From NCBI RefSeq assembly GCF_003989665.1, contig NZ_RZIJ01000026.1, forward strand, positions 1 to 64,000: 64,000 bases of DNA, read 5' to 3'. The DNA comes from Azospirillum doebereinerae (GTDB taxonomy: Bacteria; Pseudomonadota; Alphaproteobacteria; Azospirillales; Azospirillaceae). Shown here in pieces: positions 27,854 to 36,524 of the stretch; the stretch's first letter is position 1; the number at the start of each line of letters is the position of its first letter. A model generated the notes under the pieces. The model saw nothing but the letters and a program-made list of their open reading frames with translations, had not been told where the DNA came from and searched no databases. Position numbers and translations under genes: made by a program.

Positions 27854-28578
27854 TTTTTATTTCTCATAAAATATTCAATACCACGTTTGATAAGAATTTG
27901 ATCGTCGGGATCGTCGCCAAAAGGCGGTTTGCCACCAATTCCTAAAATTGCCTCAATTTTACTGGGAGCGGACCCCCAATCCGGGCTGCTGGTGCCAGCT
28001 TGAACTTGCGCCCACCCAGCCATGAGCAGCAGAATGTCTTCTGAATAACCCATTGCGGCGCCTGTTGCTCCATAATTAAAATTTCCAAAACTCTGGTATA
28101 TAGATCCCTGCTGCTTATAATCCCATGGCCCCTTATTTCTGACCTGTTCAAAGAACCACCAATTGTCCTAAGGAGAAATTGCCGTATGGCGCAGAGCTTC
28201 ATTTATGTTGGTATCAATGTCGACGCCGGGAGGTGCCGCCGGCACTTTATTTTCTTCCGATAACGTCGTTGCTGTTGACTGAGCGGAATGTTCGTTATCG
28301 GTTGGGGCTGAGCGATCATATTCAGAGACATCGACCGGTTGCCGGCTGACAGTACGGATGTATGCGCGGACATGAACAACCCCCTCACCATCAGCGCCAT
28401 CGGTTTGCCTACCGGTCTCGTCTCGCTGGATCGGGTTGGGAAAAAGAGTCTGGAAGCCTTCGCTTACCATAGAAGACCAAGACGAGCGCTCTGGATGGTT
28501 GACGTTCCAGTAACGCGGATCCTTCATCATTTCTTGTAAGGCGTCCAGTGTTACCGGTTGAGGCAGGCGGAGGGGCAT
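27850..28578 (-). pseudogene. Polymorphic toxin type 44-like gene split by an in-frame amber codon
   Basis: Read on the minus strand from ATG 28578, 136 codons lead to TAG at 28168-28170. The same frame then stays open for 105 codons to TGA at 27850-27852. The first part has DPRYWNVNHPE and VHVRAYIRTVSRQPVDVSEY, a linker type I associate with effector and phage-like proteins. The second part begins DNWWFFEQVRNKGPWDYKQQ and continues FGNFNYGATGAAMGYSEDIL, AGWAQVQAG and FGDDPDDQILIKRGIEYF, which matches my memory of the type 44 toxin domain. No ATG follows the stop before 28053, inside the domain. The toxin is therefore probably inactive unless the amber is suppressed or is a sequencing error. 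Composition is GC-poor, suggesting transfer. Confidence 0.7.
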
Positions 28579-28854
28579 GGCTGTGGTCCAGCATGTGACT
28601 GCTGGATAAAAGGATTATAGACCTACCATCCTCCTGCAAAGAAAATTTTCCTAAACGCTGGAGTGACTCATCCCGGCGGCCGGAACGCAGTTTTGGCTCG
28701 GGCGTAAAGCGGTTGCTTCGCCCGGCGTGAGTGCGTGACGATGGCTCGACAGGTTGCGCAAATCATCGCAACCCATGTCCGTCATGGGGATTTTCAAAGG
28801 GCGAATAGAAAATGCCCCGGCCATGAAACCGTCACGCCCAAGCCGCGCAAAGCG

Positions 28855-28883
28855 TTGACAACGCACCCTTGTGTGGGTGCAAT
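28855..28883 (+). promoter_or_regulatory. Predicted sigma70 promoter of potFGHI
   Basis: TTGACA at 28855-28860, a 17-base spacer and TGCAAT at 28878-28883. It lies about 75 bases before potF. The rest of the 378-base gap from 28579 holds an outward ATTATA (a -10 for the minus strand, 28614-28619) just upstream of the toxin-like gene, and nothing else I recognise. Confidence 0.6.
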
Positions 28884-28956
28884 AGCGACCGCGCTGGGTC
28901 GGCCGTGGGGAACGCGGCGCCACCCTGAATGACAACGAACAGGTCGGGGCTTCTCA

Positions 28957-30054
28957 ATGAAAAAACTCGCTCTCAGCCTCCTCGGTGCGGTCGCGGCGGT
29001 CGCCATCGCCGGTCCGGCGCTGGCCCAGGCCAAGAAGCCGGTCAACATCTACATCTGGAACGATTATCTGGGTGAGACGACACTCGCCGACTTCACCAAG
29101 GCGACGGGGGCCGAGACGAAGGTCGATCTCTACGACAGCCTGGAGCTGCTGGAGCAGAAGGTCCTGGTCGGCAAGTCGGGCTACGACGTGATCGTCCCCA
29201 CCGCCGAGCCGACCCTGTCGCGCCTGATCCAGGCCAAGGTCGTCGGCCCGCTCGACAAGTCGAAGATCCCCAACTTCAAGAACCTCGACCCGAAGGTCCT
29301 GAAGCTGCTGGAGAACTCCGACCCCGGCAACAAGTTCGCCGTGCCCTATCTGGGCGGCACGGTCGGCATCGCCATCATCCCGGAGAAGATCAAGGCCGTC
29401 GCCCCCGACGTGGCGCTCGACAGCTGGGACCTGATCTTCAAGCCGGAAGTCGCCAAGAAGGTCGCCGCCTGCGGCATCACGGTGATGGATTCGGCCATCG
29501 ACGTCATCCCGTCGGTGCTGAACTACCTCGGCCTCGACCCGAACTCCGAGAAGAAGGAGGATCTGGACAAGGCCGAGAAGACGCTGATGGCGGTCCGCCC
29601 CTACATCAAGCAGTTCGTCACCGGCCAGAACATCAACATCCTGGCGGGCGGCGACGCCTGCGTCGTCATGGCTTACAACGGCGACGCCATCCAGGGCGCC
29701 GCCCGCGCCGCCGAGGCCAAGAGCGCCAAGGTGGAGTTCATCACGCCCAAGGAAGGCGTGCAGGTCTGGTGGGACACGCTGGCCGTGCCGGCCGACGCCC
29801 CCAACAAGGACGGCGCCCACGCCTTCATCAACTTCGCGCTGGATCCGGCGAACACCGCCAACATCTCCAATACAGTGCGCTACGCCAACGCGGTCCCGGC
29901 CTCGCTGGCCACGGTCGCCGACGACATCAAGGGCAACCCCGGCATCTTCCTGCCGGCCGACAGCAGCGTGAAGCTGTTCGCCCTGAAGTCGATCAAGCAG
30001 GCCACCGACCGCGCCCGCACCCGCGTGTGGACCAAGGTCAAGACCGGCAAGTAA
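28957..30054 (+). CDS. potF: Putrescine/polyamine ABC transporter, periplasmic binding protein
   Basis: A 365-residue solute-binding protein. The signal peptide (MKKLALSLLGAVAAVAIAG, then PALAQA) is followed by VNIYIWNDYLGETTLADFTK, the PotD/PotF start. GYDVIVPTAEPTLSRLIQA and AYNGDAIQGAARAAEA are polyamine-pocket regions. The length fits PotF (about 370). It delivers putrescine to the PotGHI membrane complex. First gene of the operon, behind a good sigma70-type promoter and separated from potG by a strong hairpin. Confidence 0.92.
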   Translation: MKKLALSLLGAVAAVAIAGPALAQAKKPVNIYIWNDYLGETTLADFTKATGAETKVDLYDSLELLEQKVLVGKSGYDVIVPTAEPTLSRLIQAKVVGPLDKSKIPNFKNLDPKVLKLLENSDPGNKFAVPYLGGTVGIAIIPEKIKAVAPDVALDSWDLIFKPEVAKKVAACGITVMDSAIDVIPSVLNYLGLDPNSEKKEDLDKAEKTLMAVRPYIKQFVTGQNINILAGGDACVVMAYNGDAIQGAARAAEAKSAKVEFITPKEGVQVWWDTLAVPADAPNKDGAHAFINFALDPANTANISNTVRYANAVPASLATVADDIKGNPGIFLPADSSVKLFALKSIKQATDRARTRVWTKVKTGK

Positions 30055-30080
30055 GCCGCCCCGCGTGACGCGCGTTCGCG

Positions 30081-30116
30081 CCCCGGCCGATCCCCCGTGA
30101 CGGGGAACGGCCGGGG
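30081..30116 (+). promoter_or_regulatory. Intercistronic hairpin between potF and potG
   Basis: CCCCGGCCG at 30081-30089 pairs perfectly with 30108-30116, and TCCCCCG/CGGGGAA extends the stem inward around TGA. There is no following T-run, so it is more likely an mRNA-stabilising or attenuating element than a full terminator. Such hairpins often raise binding-protein output relative to the downstream genes. Confidence 0.75.
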
Positions 30117-30141
30117 CGTTGCCTTGATTGAAGGACCCCGG

Positions 30142-31305
30142 ATGGCCGGTCAGCCGATTCGCAAGCCCACGCGCCTGGAACCCTGGCAGGATGCCGGGCA
30201 GACGCCCTATGTCCGGATCGAGAAGGTCACCAAGACCTTCGGCGATTTCGTCGCGGTGGACGAGGTCAGCCTGTCGATCTACCGGAACGAGTTCTTCGCC
30301 CTGCTGGGCGGCTCGGGCTCCGGCAAGACCACGCTGCTGCGCATGCTGGCGGGGTTCGAGCAGCCGACCGAGGGCAGGATCTTCATCGACGGCGTCGACA
30401 TGGCCGGCATCCCGCCCTACGAGCGGCCGGTCAACATGATGTTCCAGTCCTACGCCCTGTTCCCGCACATGAGCGTCGAGCAGAACGTCGCCTTCGGCCT
30501 GAAACAGGACAACGTCCCCAAGGCCGAGATCCGCGACCGGGTCGAGGAGATGCTGGGGATGGTCCAACTGTCGGCCTTCGGCAAGCGGCGCCCGCACCAG
30601 CTGTCGGGCGGCCAGCGGCAGCGCGTGGCGCTGGCCCGCTCGCTGGTCAAGCGTCCCAAGCTGCTGCTGCTGGACGAGCCGCTGGGCGCGCTCGACAAGA
30701 AGCTGCGCGAGAAGACCCAGTTCGAACTGGTCAACATCCAGGAGAAGCTGGGCGTCACCTTCATCGTGGTCACCCACGACCAGGAGGAGGCGATGACGAT
30801 GTCTTCTCGCATCGCCGTGATGAACCACGGCGTCATCGCGCAGGTGGGCACGCCGACCGAGATTTACGAATACCCGCACAACCGCTTCGTCGCCGAGTTC
30901 ATCGGCTCGATCAACATGTTCGAGGGCCGCGTCGTCGAGGCCACCGCCGACCATGTGCTGGTGGCGTCCGAGGAGGCCGGCTGCGAGCTGCACATCAGCC
31001 ACGCCACCCCGGCCCCGGCCGGCTCCCCGGTGGCCGTCGCCATCCGGCCGGAGAAGATCGCCCTGTCGAAGGAGCCGCCCCCCTCCGGCGCCGACGGCAC
31101 GCCCGCGCGCAACGCCACCAAGGGCATCGTGCGCGAGATCGCCTATCTCGGCGACGTGTCGATCTATCTGGTGCAGCTTCCCACCGGCAAGACGGTGCGG
31201 GTGACCGCCCCCAACGTCACCCGGCGCACCGAGATGCCGATCACCTGGGAGGACGAGGTGTATCTGAGCTGGCGGCCCTTCGCCGGCGTGGTGCTGGCGC
31301 AATGA
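30142..31305 (+). CDS. potG: Putrescine ABC transporter, ATP-binding protein
   Basis: A 387-residue ATPase. Walker A GGSGSGKTT, Q-loop region MMFQSYALFPHMSVEQN, signature LSGGQRQRVALARSL, Walker B LLLLDEPLGALD and switch His in VTHDQEEAMTM are all present. A C-terminal TOBE-type regulatory domain (PVAVAIRPEKIALS onward) follows. I chose the ATG at 30142 because GAAGGA lies just upstream; the frame is open from 30097 but that part is the hairpin region. The stop overlaps potH (ATGA). Confidence 0.93.
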   Translation: MAGQPIRKPTRLEPWQDAGQTPYVRIEKVTKTFGDFVAVDEVSLSIYRNEFFALLGGSGSGKTTLLRMLAGFEQPTEGRIFIDGVDMAGIPPYERPVNMMFQSYALFPHMSVEQNVAFGLKQDNVPKAEIRDRVEEMLGMVQLSAFGKRRPHQLSGGQRQRVALARSLVKRPKLLLLDEPLGALDKKLREKTQFELVNIQEKLGVTFIVVTHDQEEAMTMSSRIAVMNHGVIAQVGTPTEIYEYPHNRFVAEFIGSINMFEGRVVEATADHVLVASEEAGCELHISHATPAPAGSPVAVAIRPEKIALSKEPPPSGADGTPARNATKGIVREIAYLGDVSIYLVQLPTGKTVRVTAPNVTRRTEMPITWEDEVYLSWRPFAGVVLAQ

Positions 31306-32243
31306 GGGGCGCCGTCTCGGCCCTCGCGGCGGTTCTGGGCCGGCTGGGGCTGTGGGGGCGCGGCGTGGTCGTCGCCGTGCCCTATCTGTGGCTGATGCTG
31401 TTCTTCCTGGTGCCCTTCCTGATCGTCTTCGGCATCAGCTTCTCCGAATCGGTCATCGCCCAGCCGCCCTACGCGCCGCTGGTCGAATGGCTGACCGACG
31501 AGGACGCCGGGACGACCAAGCTCCAGCTCCTGCTGAATCTGACCAACTATCTGCGGCTGACCGGCGACGACCTCTACATCCTGGCCTATCTGAACTCGGT
31601 CAAGATCGCGCTGGTGACGACGCTGCTCTGCCTGTTCATCGGCTACCCGATGGCCTACGCCATCGCCAAGGCGCCGCCGGCCCGGCGCGGACCGTTGATG
31701 ATGCTGGTCATCCTGCCCTTCTGGACGAGCTTCCTGATCCGCATCTACGCCTGGATCGGCATCCTCAAGGGCAATGGCGTCGTCAGCAACCTGCTGGAAT
31801 GGGCCGGGATCACCAGCGGGCCGGTCGAGATTCTCTATTCGGACTGGGCGGTCTACATCGGCATGTCCTATTGCTACCTGCCTTTCATGGTGCTGCCGCT
31901 CTACTCCACGCTGGAGAAGATGGACCCGACCCTGCTGGAGGCGGCGGCCGATCTGGGCTGCCGGCCCTTCAAGGCGTTCCTCACCGTCACCCTGCCGCTG
32001 TCGATCCCCGGCATCGTCGCCGGCTCGCTGCTGGTCTTCATCCCGTCGGTCGGCGAGTTCGTGACGCCGGAGCTGCTGGGCGGGCCGGACACGCTGATGA
32101 TCGGGCGCGTGCTGTGGAACGAGTTCTTCGCCAACCGCGACTGGCCGGTGGCCTCGGCGGTGGCGATCGCGCTGCTGCTGGTGCTGGTGGTGCCGATCAT
32201 GATCTTCCAGTACGTCCAGGCCCGCGAGGCGGAGGAGCGGTGA
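31302..32243 (+). CDS. potH: Putrescine ABC transporter permease PotH
   Basis: A 313-residue inner-membrane permease with about six transmembrane segments (first at 22-45, VVVAVPYLWLMLFFLVPFLI). The EAA loop that contacts PotG reads EAAADLGCRPFKAFLTVTLP. A large periplasmic loop follows the first helix, as in PotH. The gene overlaps potG and potI by four and one bases respectively, so the transporter genes are translationally coupled. Confidence 0.92.
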   Translation: MRGAVSALAAVLGRLGLWGRGVVVAVPYLWLMLFFLVPFLIVFGISFSESVIAQPPYAPLVEWLTDEDAGTTKLQLLLNLTNYLRLTGDDLYILAYLNSVKIALVTTLLCLFIGYPMAYAIAKAPPARRGPLMMLVILPFWTSFLIRIYAWIGILKGNGVVSNLLEWAGITSGPVEILYSDWAVYIGMSYCYLPFMVLPLYSTLEKMDPTLLEAAADLGCRPFKAFLTVTLPLSIPGIVAGSLLVFIPSVGEFVTPELLGGPDTLMIGRVLWNEFFANRDWPVASAVAIALLLVLVVPIMIFQYVQAREAEER

Positions 32244-33076
32244 TGAAGCGCATCGGTTTCCTGTCCTGGGCGCTGTGGTTCGGCTACGCCTTCCTCTACG
32301 TGCCGATCGTCCTGCTGGTCGTCTACTCGTTCAACGAGTCGCGGCTGGTCACCGTGTGGGGCGGCTTCTCGACCAAATGGTACGGGGAGCTGATGAACAA
32401 CGACGCGCTGCTGTCGGCGGCCGGGCTGTCGTTGCAGGTCGCGGCGGTGTCGGCGACGCTGTCGGTCATCCTGGGCACCTGCGCCGGCATGGCGATGTCG
32501 CGCTTCGGGCGCTTTCGCGGGCGGACCCTGTTCGGCGGGCTGATCACGGCGCCGCTGGTCATGCCGGAGGTCATCACCGGCCTGTCGCTGCTGCTGCTGT
32601 TCGTGGCGATGGAGCAACTGATCGGCTGGCCCGACGGGCGCGGCGTGACGACGATCACCATCGCGCACACCACCTTCACCGCCTCCTACGTCGCGGTCGT
32701 CGTGCAGTCGCGGCTGGCCGGCATGGACGGCAGCCTGGAGGAGGCGGCGATGGATCTGGGCGCGCGCCCGGCCAAGGTGTTCTTCGTCATCACCCTGCCG
32801 ATCATCGCGCCGGCCCTGGTCGCCGGCTGGCTGCTGGCCTTCACCCTGTCGCTGGACGACGTGGTGGTGGCGAGCTTCGTCTCGGGGCCGGGATCGACGA
32901 CGCTGCCGATGGTGATCTTCTCCAGCGTCAAGTTCGGCATCAGCCCACAGATCAACGCGCTGGCGACGCTGATGATTCTGTTGGTCGCGGCCGGCATCTT
33001 CGTCGCCAGCATCGTCATGACCCGGCAGGACCGGCAGAGGAAGCGGGACGAGCAGATGGCCCTCCAGACGGGGTAA
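32243..33076 (+). CDS. potI: Putrescine ABC transporter permease PotI
   Basis: A 277-residue permease with six transmembrane segments (WALWFGYAFLYVPIVLLVVY first). The EAA motif is EEAAMDLGARPAKVFFVITL. It pairs with PotH to form the channel. The start ATG at 32243 shares its A with the potH stop TGA. The same reading frame stays open upstream inside potH, giving a long apparent ORF from 31352 that is an artefact. Last gene of the pot operon. Confidence 0.92.
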   Translation: MKRIGFLSWALWFGYAFLYVPIVLLVVYSFNESRLVTVWGGFSTKWYGELMNNDALLSAAGLSLQVAAVSATLSVILGTCAGMAMSRFGRFRGRTLFGGLITAPLVMPEVITGLSLLLLFVAMEQLIGWPDGRGVTTITIAHTTFTASYVAVVVQSRLAGMDGSLEEAAMDLGARPAKVFFVITLPIIAPALVAGWLLAFTLSLDDVVVASFVSGPGSTTLPMVIFSSVKFGISPQINALATLMILLVAAGIFVASIVMTRQDRQRKRDEQMALQTG

Positions 33077-33152
33077 TCCGGCGGCGTGGGCGACGAAGGA
33101 TGCCCCCTGTCCATCCGCGCGTTGCAGATCCGCGACGCGACGGATGGCTTTC

Positions 33153-33168
33153 CAGCACCGCTTTTGCT
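33153..33168 (+). promoter_or_regulatory. Weak sigma54-like sequence upstream of aguA
   Basis: CAGCAC, five bases, TTGCT: the -12 half is perfect but the -24 GG is AG. It lies about 40 bases before a small ORF and 330 before aguA. The 419-base gap 33077-33495 otherwise holds no clear gene. Confidence 0.2.
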
Positions 33169-33206
33169 AGTGTGAAGGTATCGTCAACAGCAAATGAGGT
33201 TGTGCC

Positions 33207-33329
33207 ATGCGCGCGCTCTTGTGGTTCCCCCTTCTGAGGCTCGGTTTCTTCAGTCCCGTTTCGACCGGTTATTCGTCTTCGCGTACCCTCACGGCCCGCC
33301 GCGCCCTGCGCCCGCCGTCCGGCCGTTAG
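33207..33329 (+). CDS. Possible 40-residue small ORF before aguA
   Basis: ATG at 33207 has GAGG nine bases upstream and runs 40 codons to TAG (MRALLWFPLLRLGFFSPVST, then an Arg/Pro-rich tail). It could be a leader peptide or chance. No family recognised; low confidence. Confidence 0.2.
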   Translation: MRALLWFPLLRLGFFSPVSTGYSSSRTLTARRALRPPSGR

Positions 33330-33495
33330 CGGCCGTTTGCGCGTCCATCGACGCGCCGTCCATCCACTCCCCCCGATTCCGCGACGCCGCTTCGGCAGTT
33401 TGGCAGCGTTGCCAAAATCCTGATCTCGTGGTTAGGGTGAGGTGGGATGTTTCACGTCCCATTGCTGGATTTCATCGGGGTAGAGGGATCGACGC

Positions 33496-34512
33496 ATGAC
33501 GACACCGACCGCCCAAGGGCTGTACATGCCGGGGGAATGGGCGCACCACAGCGGTTGCTGGATGGCGTGGCCCTGCCGGCCGGAAACCTGGCCCGAGGAC
33601 GGCTTCGACGCCGCGTGCGACGCCTACGCCGAGGTCGCCCAGGCCATTTCCCGCTTCGAGCCGGTGACGATGGTCTGCGACCCGGCGACCGTGGCCGACG
33701 CCTCGCTGGCCTGCGGCCCCGGCATCCAGATTCTGCCGCTGCCGATCAGCGATTCGTGGATCCGCGACACCGGCCCCAGCTTCGTCGTCGACGGCAAGGG
33801 TGGCCTGGGCGGCGTCCATTGGGGCTTCAACGCCTGGGGCGGCAATTACGACGACTGCGCCAAGGACCGCGAGGTCGGCCGGCTGGTGCTGGAGCACCTG
33901 AAGCTGCCGCGCTTCGCCGCGCCGCTGGTGATGGAGGGCGGCTCCTTCCACGTCGACGGGGAAGGGACGCTGCTGACCACCGAGCAGTGCCTGCTGAACC
34001 CCAACCGCAACCCCGGCCTGGGCAAGGCGGAGATCGAGCGCCAGTTGATGGACCATCTCGGCGTGTCGTCGGTGATCTGGCTCGGCCAGGGCTACCAGGA
34101 CGACGAGACCGATGGGCACATCGACGAGATCGCGCTGTTCGTGCGGCCGGGCGTGGTGATGGCGATCACCACCGACGATCCCGGCGACGCGAATTTCAAG
34201 GCCTTCCAAGACAACCTCGACCGGCTGAAACGCGCCCGCGACGCCAAGGGGCGCGCGCTGGAGGTCATCACCGTCCAGCAGCCGGCCCGGCGCGACGAGA
34301 ACGGCGTCCGGCTGACCCTGTCCTACACGAACCTGTACATCGCCAACGGCGGCATCGTCATGCCGGCCTTCGAGGATCCGGCCGACGACGAGGCTTACCG
34401 CGCGGTGCGCAAGGCCTTCCCCGACCGCGAGGTGACCCAGATCGCGGCGCTCGACATCGTGCGCGGCGGCGGCGGCATCCACTGCATCACCCAGCAGCAG
34501 CCGGCCGTCTGA
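33496..34512 (+). CDS. aguA: Agmatine deiminase
   Basis: A 338-residue enzyme of the PPAD-type deiminase fold, converting agmatine to N-carbamoylputrescine and ammonia. GEWAHHSGCWMAWPCRPETW and DSWIRDTGPSFVV (substrate-binding Trp and Asp) are typical. The catalytic His is in DDETDGHIDEIA, and the nucleophilic Cys (about 330) is in GGGGIHCITQQQP at the C-terminus. Family-normal length. AGAGGGA lies just before the ATG. With the Pot transporter and Puu-like enzymes upstream it supplies putrescine from arginine-derived agmatine. The N-carbamoylputrescine amidase is not in the window. Confidence 0.94.
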   Translation: MTTPTAQGLYMPGEWAHHSGCWMAWPCRPETWPEDGFDAACDAYAEVAQAISRFEPVTMVCDPATVADASLACGPGIQILPLPISDSWIRDTGPSFVVDGKGGLGGVHWGFNAWGGNYDDCAKDREVGRLVLEHLKLPRFAAPLVMEGGSFHVDGEGTLLTTEQCLLNPNRNPGLGKAEIERQLMDHLGVSSVIWLGQGYQDDETDGHIDEIALFVRPGVVMAITTDDPGDANFKAFQDNLDRLKRARDAKGRALEVITVQQPARRDENGVRLTLSYTNLYIANGGIVMPAFEDPADDEAYRAVRKAFPDREVTQIAALDIVRGGGGIHCITQQQPAV

Positions 34513-34565
34513 ACCGGGGGAAACGCCGCCGCGCGCCCCGGCGTGGCGGCTTTGCTGCCGCCGCG

Positions 34566-35369
34566 CTAAGCCGTCAAGGCCCGCTGAATCGCGTCGTGCA
34601 GGATGTCGGGCGCGCTCAACTGGGGCATGTGCCCGTCCGCGTCGATCACCATCAGCTCGCTGTCCGGGATCATCGCCGTCAGATATTCGGCGACCGACAG
34701 GGGCACGGCGATGTCATTGCGCGATTGGATGAGCGTGCAGGGGACGGTGACCTGTGCCAGCCGGTCCCGGCAGTCCGACGAAAAGATCATCAGGGCGATG
34801 GAGAGCGCGACGTCGGGGCGCATCGCCAACAGCCCCTCGGCGAATTTCCGAACCGCCGGGTGGCCGGTCGGCTTGGAGACCGCCGCCGGGGCGAAGTTCT
34901 GCGTCCACAGGACGTAGTTCTCCGACATGCTGTCGAACAGGTCGTTGAGATCCTGCTCCTCGAAGCCCCCGTTGTAGCCTTCGCCGTTCCGGTAGCGGGG
35001 AGAGGCGCCGACCAGGATGAGCTTCTCGAACAGGGCGGGCTCCTGGATGGACGCCAGGAGGCCGATCATTCCGCTGACCGAATGGCCGATGAAGGTGCAG
35101 CGCCGCACCCGGGCGTGGCCGAGAACATTCAGAAGGTCGTCCGCGTAGCTCTCCAAATCCCGGTATTTGTGATGATCGTAATGCTCGGAGCTGGCGCCGG
35201 TGAAGCCGACCAGATCGAACAGCACGACCCGGTGCGTCCGCGCCAACCGCATGGCGATGCCGTGCCAGGAGGTCTGGTCGAGGCCGAACCCATGGGAAAA
35301 GACCAGCGTTCGGTCTCCGGACCCATAAACCTTGATGGTGTGCTTGGTGGAAAGATCGCTGGTGTTCAT
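34566..35369 (-). CDS. RsbQ/KAI2/D14-family alpha/beta hydrolase
   Basis: A 267-residue serine hydrolase. HGFGLDQTSWHGI supplies the oxyanion hole, GHSVSGMIGLLASIQEP the nucleophilic serine, DIAVPLSVAEYL the Asp, and DADGHMPQLSAPD the His. The stretch VGASPRYRNGEGYNGGFEEQ is diagnostic of the RsbQ/KAI2 branch, which in Bacillus activates the phosphatase RsbP and in plants perceives strigolactone or karrikin. No RsbP/PAS-PP2C partner is adjacent, so it is an orphan here. ATG at 35367-35369; the longer frame to 35540 lacks homology. Confidence 0.9.
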   Translation of the reverse strand: MNTSDLSTKHTIKVYGSGDRTLVFSHGFGLDQTSWHGIAMRLARTHRVVLFDLVGFTGASSEHYDHHKYRDLESYADDLLNVLGHARVRRCTFIGHSVSGMIGLLASIQEPALFEKLILVGASPRYRNGEGYNGGFEEQDLNDLFDSMSENYVLWTQNFAPAAVSKPTGHPAVRKFAEGLLAMRPDVALSIALMIFSSDCRDRLAQVTVPCTLIQSRNDIAVPLSVAEYLTAMIPDSELMVIDADGHMPQLSAPDILHDAIQRALTA

Positions 35370-35667
35370 CCGCACCCGATGTTTTCTCTGTCGTGCCGCG
35401 CGCTCCTCGCGCTTTGGCGGGGTTGAAGAGAGCAAAATCCGACGCCGTGATCCTTGTTTGATGGCGGCCGGGTCATACCCCGGATGGCAAAACGCTGGAT
35501 CGGAATTCAGGATGACGACCGGGAGCGGGCGCGTCAACACGCCGTCCCCGGCGCGGAGGCGTCCGGTGCCGTCGGACAGGCACCGAGGGGCATGGGCAAG
35601 AAGGGCAGGGCAGAACCCGCCGACCGGCAGAATCTTCCATGGCGTCCGGGACGGACGGCAACGCCGG

Positions 35668-35703
35668 AAGGCAGGCGGGAGTCCGGAGACTCCCGCCTGC
35701 CTT
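35668..35703 (-). terminator. Strong hairpin at the end of the flgFGAH operon
   Basis: A perfect 16-base-pair stem (AAGGCAGGCGGGAGTC and its complement) with a CGGA loop, 25 bases beyond the flgH stop. There is no long T-run, so termination efficiency is uncertain. The rest of the 359-base gap 35370-35728 shows no gene. Confidence 0.75.
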
Positions 35704-35728
35704 CGGCGCTCGGCCGTCCGCCGGTGGA

Positions 35729-36511
35729 TCAGAACGGCATGATGATGTCGTAGAGCTGCTGGCCGTAGCGCGGCTGCTGGACGTCGGTGATCTGGCCGCG
35801 GCCGCCGTAGGAGATGCGGGCCTCGGCGATCTTCTCGTAGCTGATGGTGTTCTGCGCGGTGATGTCTTCCGGCCGGATCACGCCGGTGATCTGGAGGTCG
35901 CGCGCCTCGTAGTTCACGCGGACCTCCTGGCGGCCCTGGATGACGAGGTTGCCGTTGGGCAGCGACTGCGACACCAGCGCCGCCACCTTCAGGACGATCT
36001 TCTCGTTGCGGTCGACCGAGCCCTTGCCGTCGTTGTTCGTGCTGCTGCTCAGATCGACGAGGCTGGAGGCGTTGGCCCCGGCCGGAAGGACCCGGCTCAG
36101 CGTGCCGACCTCCAGGCCGAACAGGTTGGGCATGCCGGCCTTCTCACCGTTGGCGCGCGACCGCTTGCTCTCGTTGGCCAGCTTGGCCTGGTCGTCGATG
36201 GAGATGTTGACCGTCAGGATGTCGCCGACCTTGTTGGCGCGCTGGTCCTTGAAGAAGGCCTTGGCGCCGGTCCGCCACAGCGAGTTGGGGTTGCGCTCGG
36301 TCGGCAGCGGGGTCGGCATCGGCAGGCTGACCGGCTGGTAGCCCGGCTGGGCGTGCGGGTCCTGGATGCCGCTCAATTCGGGGGCCTTGCCGATGTCGCC
36401 GATGCGCGAGGCGGCGTTGCAGGCGGTCAGCGAAACCGCGGCGGCGGCGATCAGCAGCAGGCGGGGCGCGAAGCGGAGGGCGGTCTGGCCAGCGGCGTGG
36501 AGGGCGGTCAT
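35729..36511 (-). CDS. flgH: Flagellar L-ring protein FlgH
   Basis: A 260-residue outer-membrane lipoprotein forming the L ring. The lipobox is SLTAC with Cys at about 31. NSLWRTGAKAFFKDQRANKV, GDILTVNISIDDQA and the C-terminal TGVIRPEDITAQNTISYEKI, then AEARISYGGRG are canonical FlgH. Last gene of the minus-strand operon flgF-flgG-flgA-flgH, 13 bases after flgA. flgI is not adjacent here. Confidence 0.95.
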   Translation of the reverse strand: MTALHAAGQTALRFAPRLLLIAAAAVSLTACNAASRIGDIGKAPELSGIQDPHAQPGYQPVSLPMPTPLPTERNPNSLWRTGAKAFFKDQRANKVGDILTVNISIDDQAKLANESKRSRANGEKAGMPNLFGLEVGTLSRVLPAGANASSLVDLSSSTNNDGKGSVDRNEKIVLKVAALVSQSLPNGNLVIQGRQEVRVNYEARDLQITGVIRPEDITAQNTISYEKIAEARISYGGRGQITDVQQPRYGQQLYDIIMPF

Positions 36512-36524
36512 GGGAGGTTTCTCC

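Noticed and set aside
28409..28639. A 76-residue minus-strand frame overlapping the toxin-like gene start
   Set aside because: It is in another frame from the toxin N-terminus, which has recognisable effector-type sequence.
31352..33076. A 574-residue frame that seems to fuse potH-region sequence to potI
   Set aside because: The first part is an out-of-frame reading of potH that happens to lack stops. The real potI starts at 32243, coupled to the potH stop.
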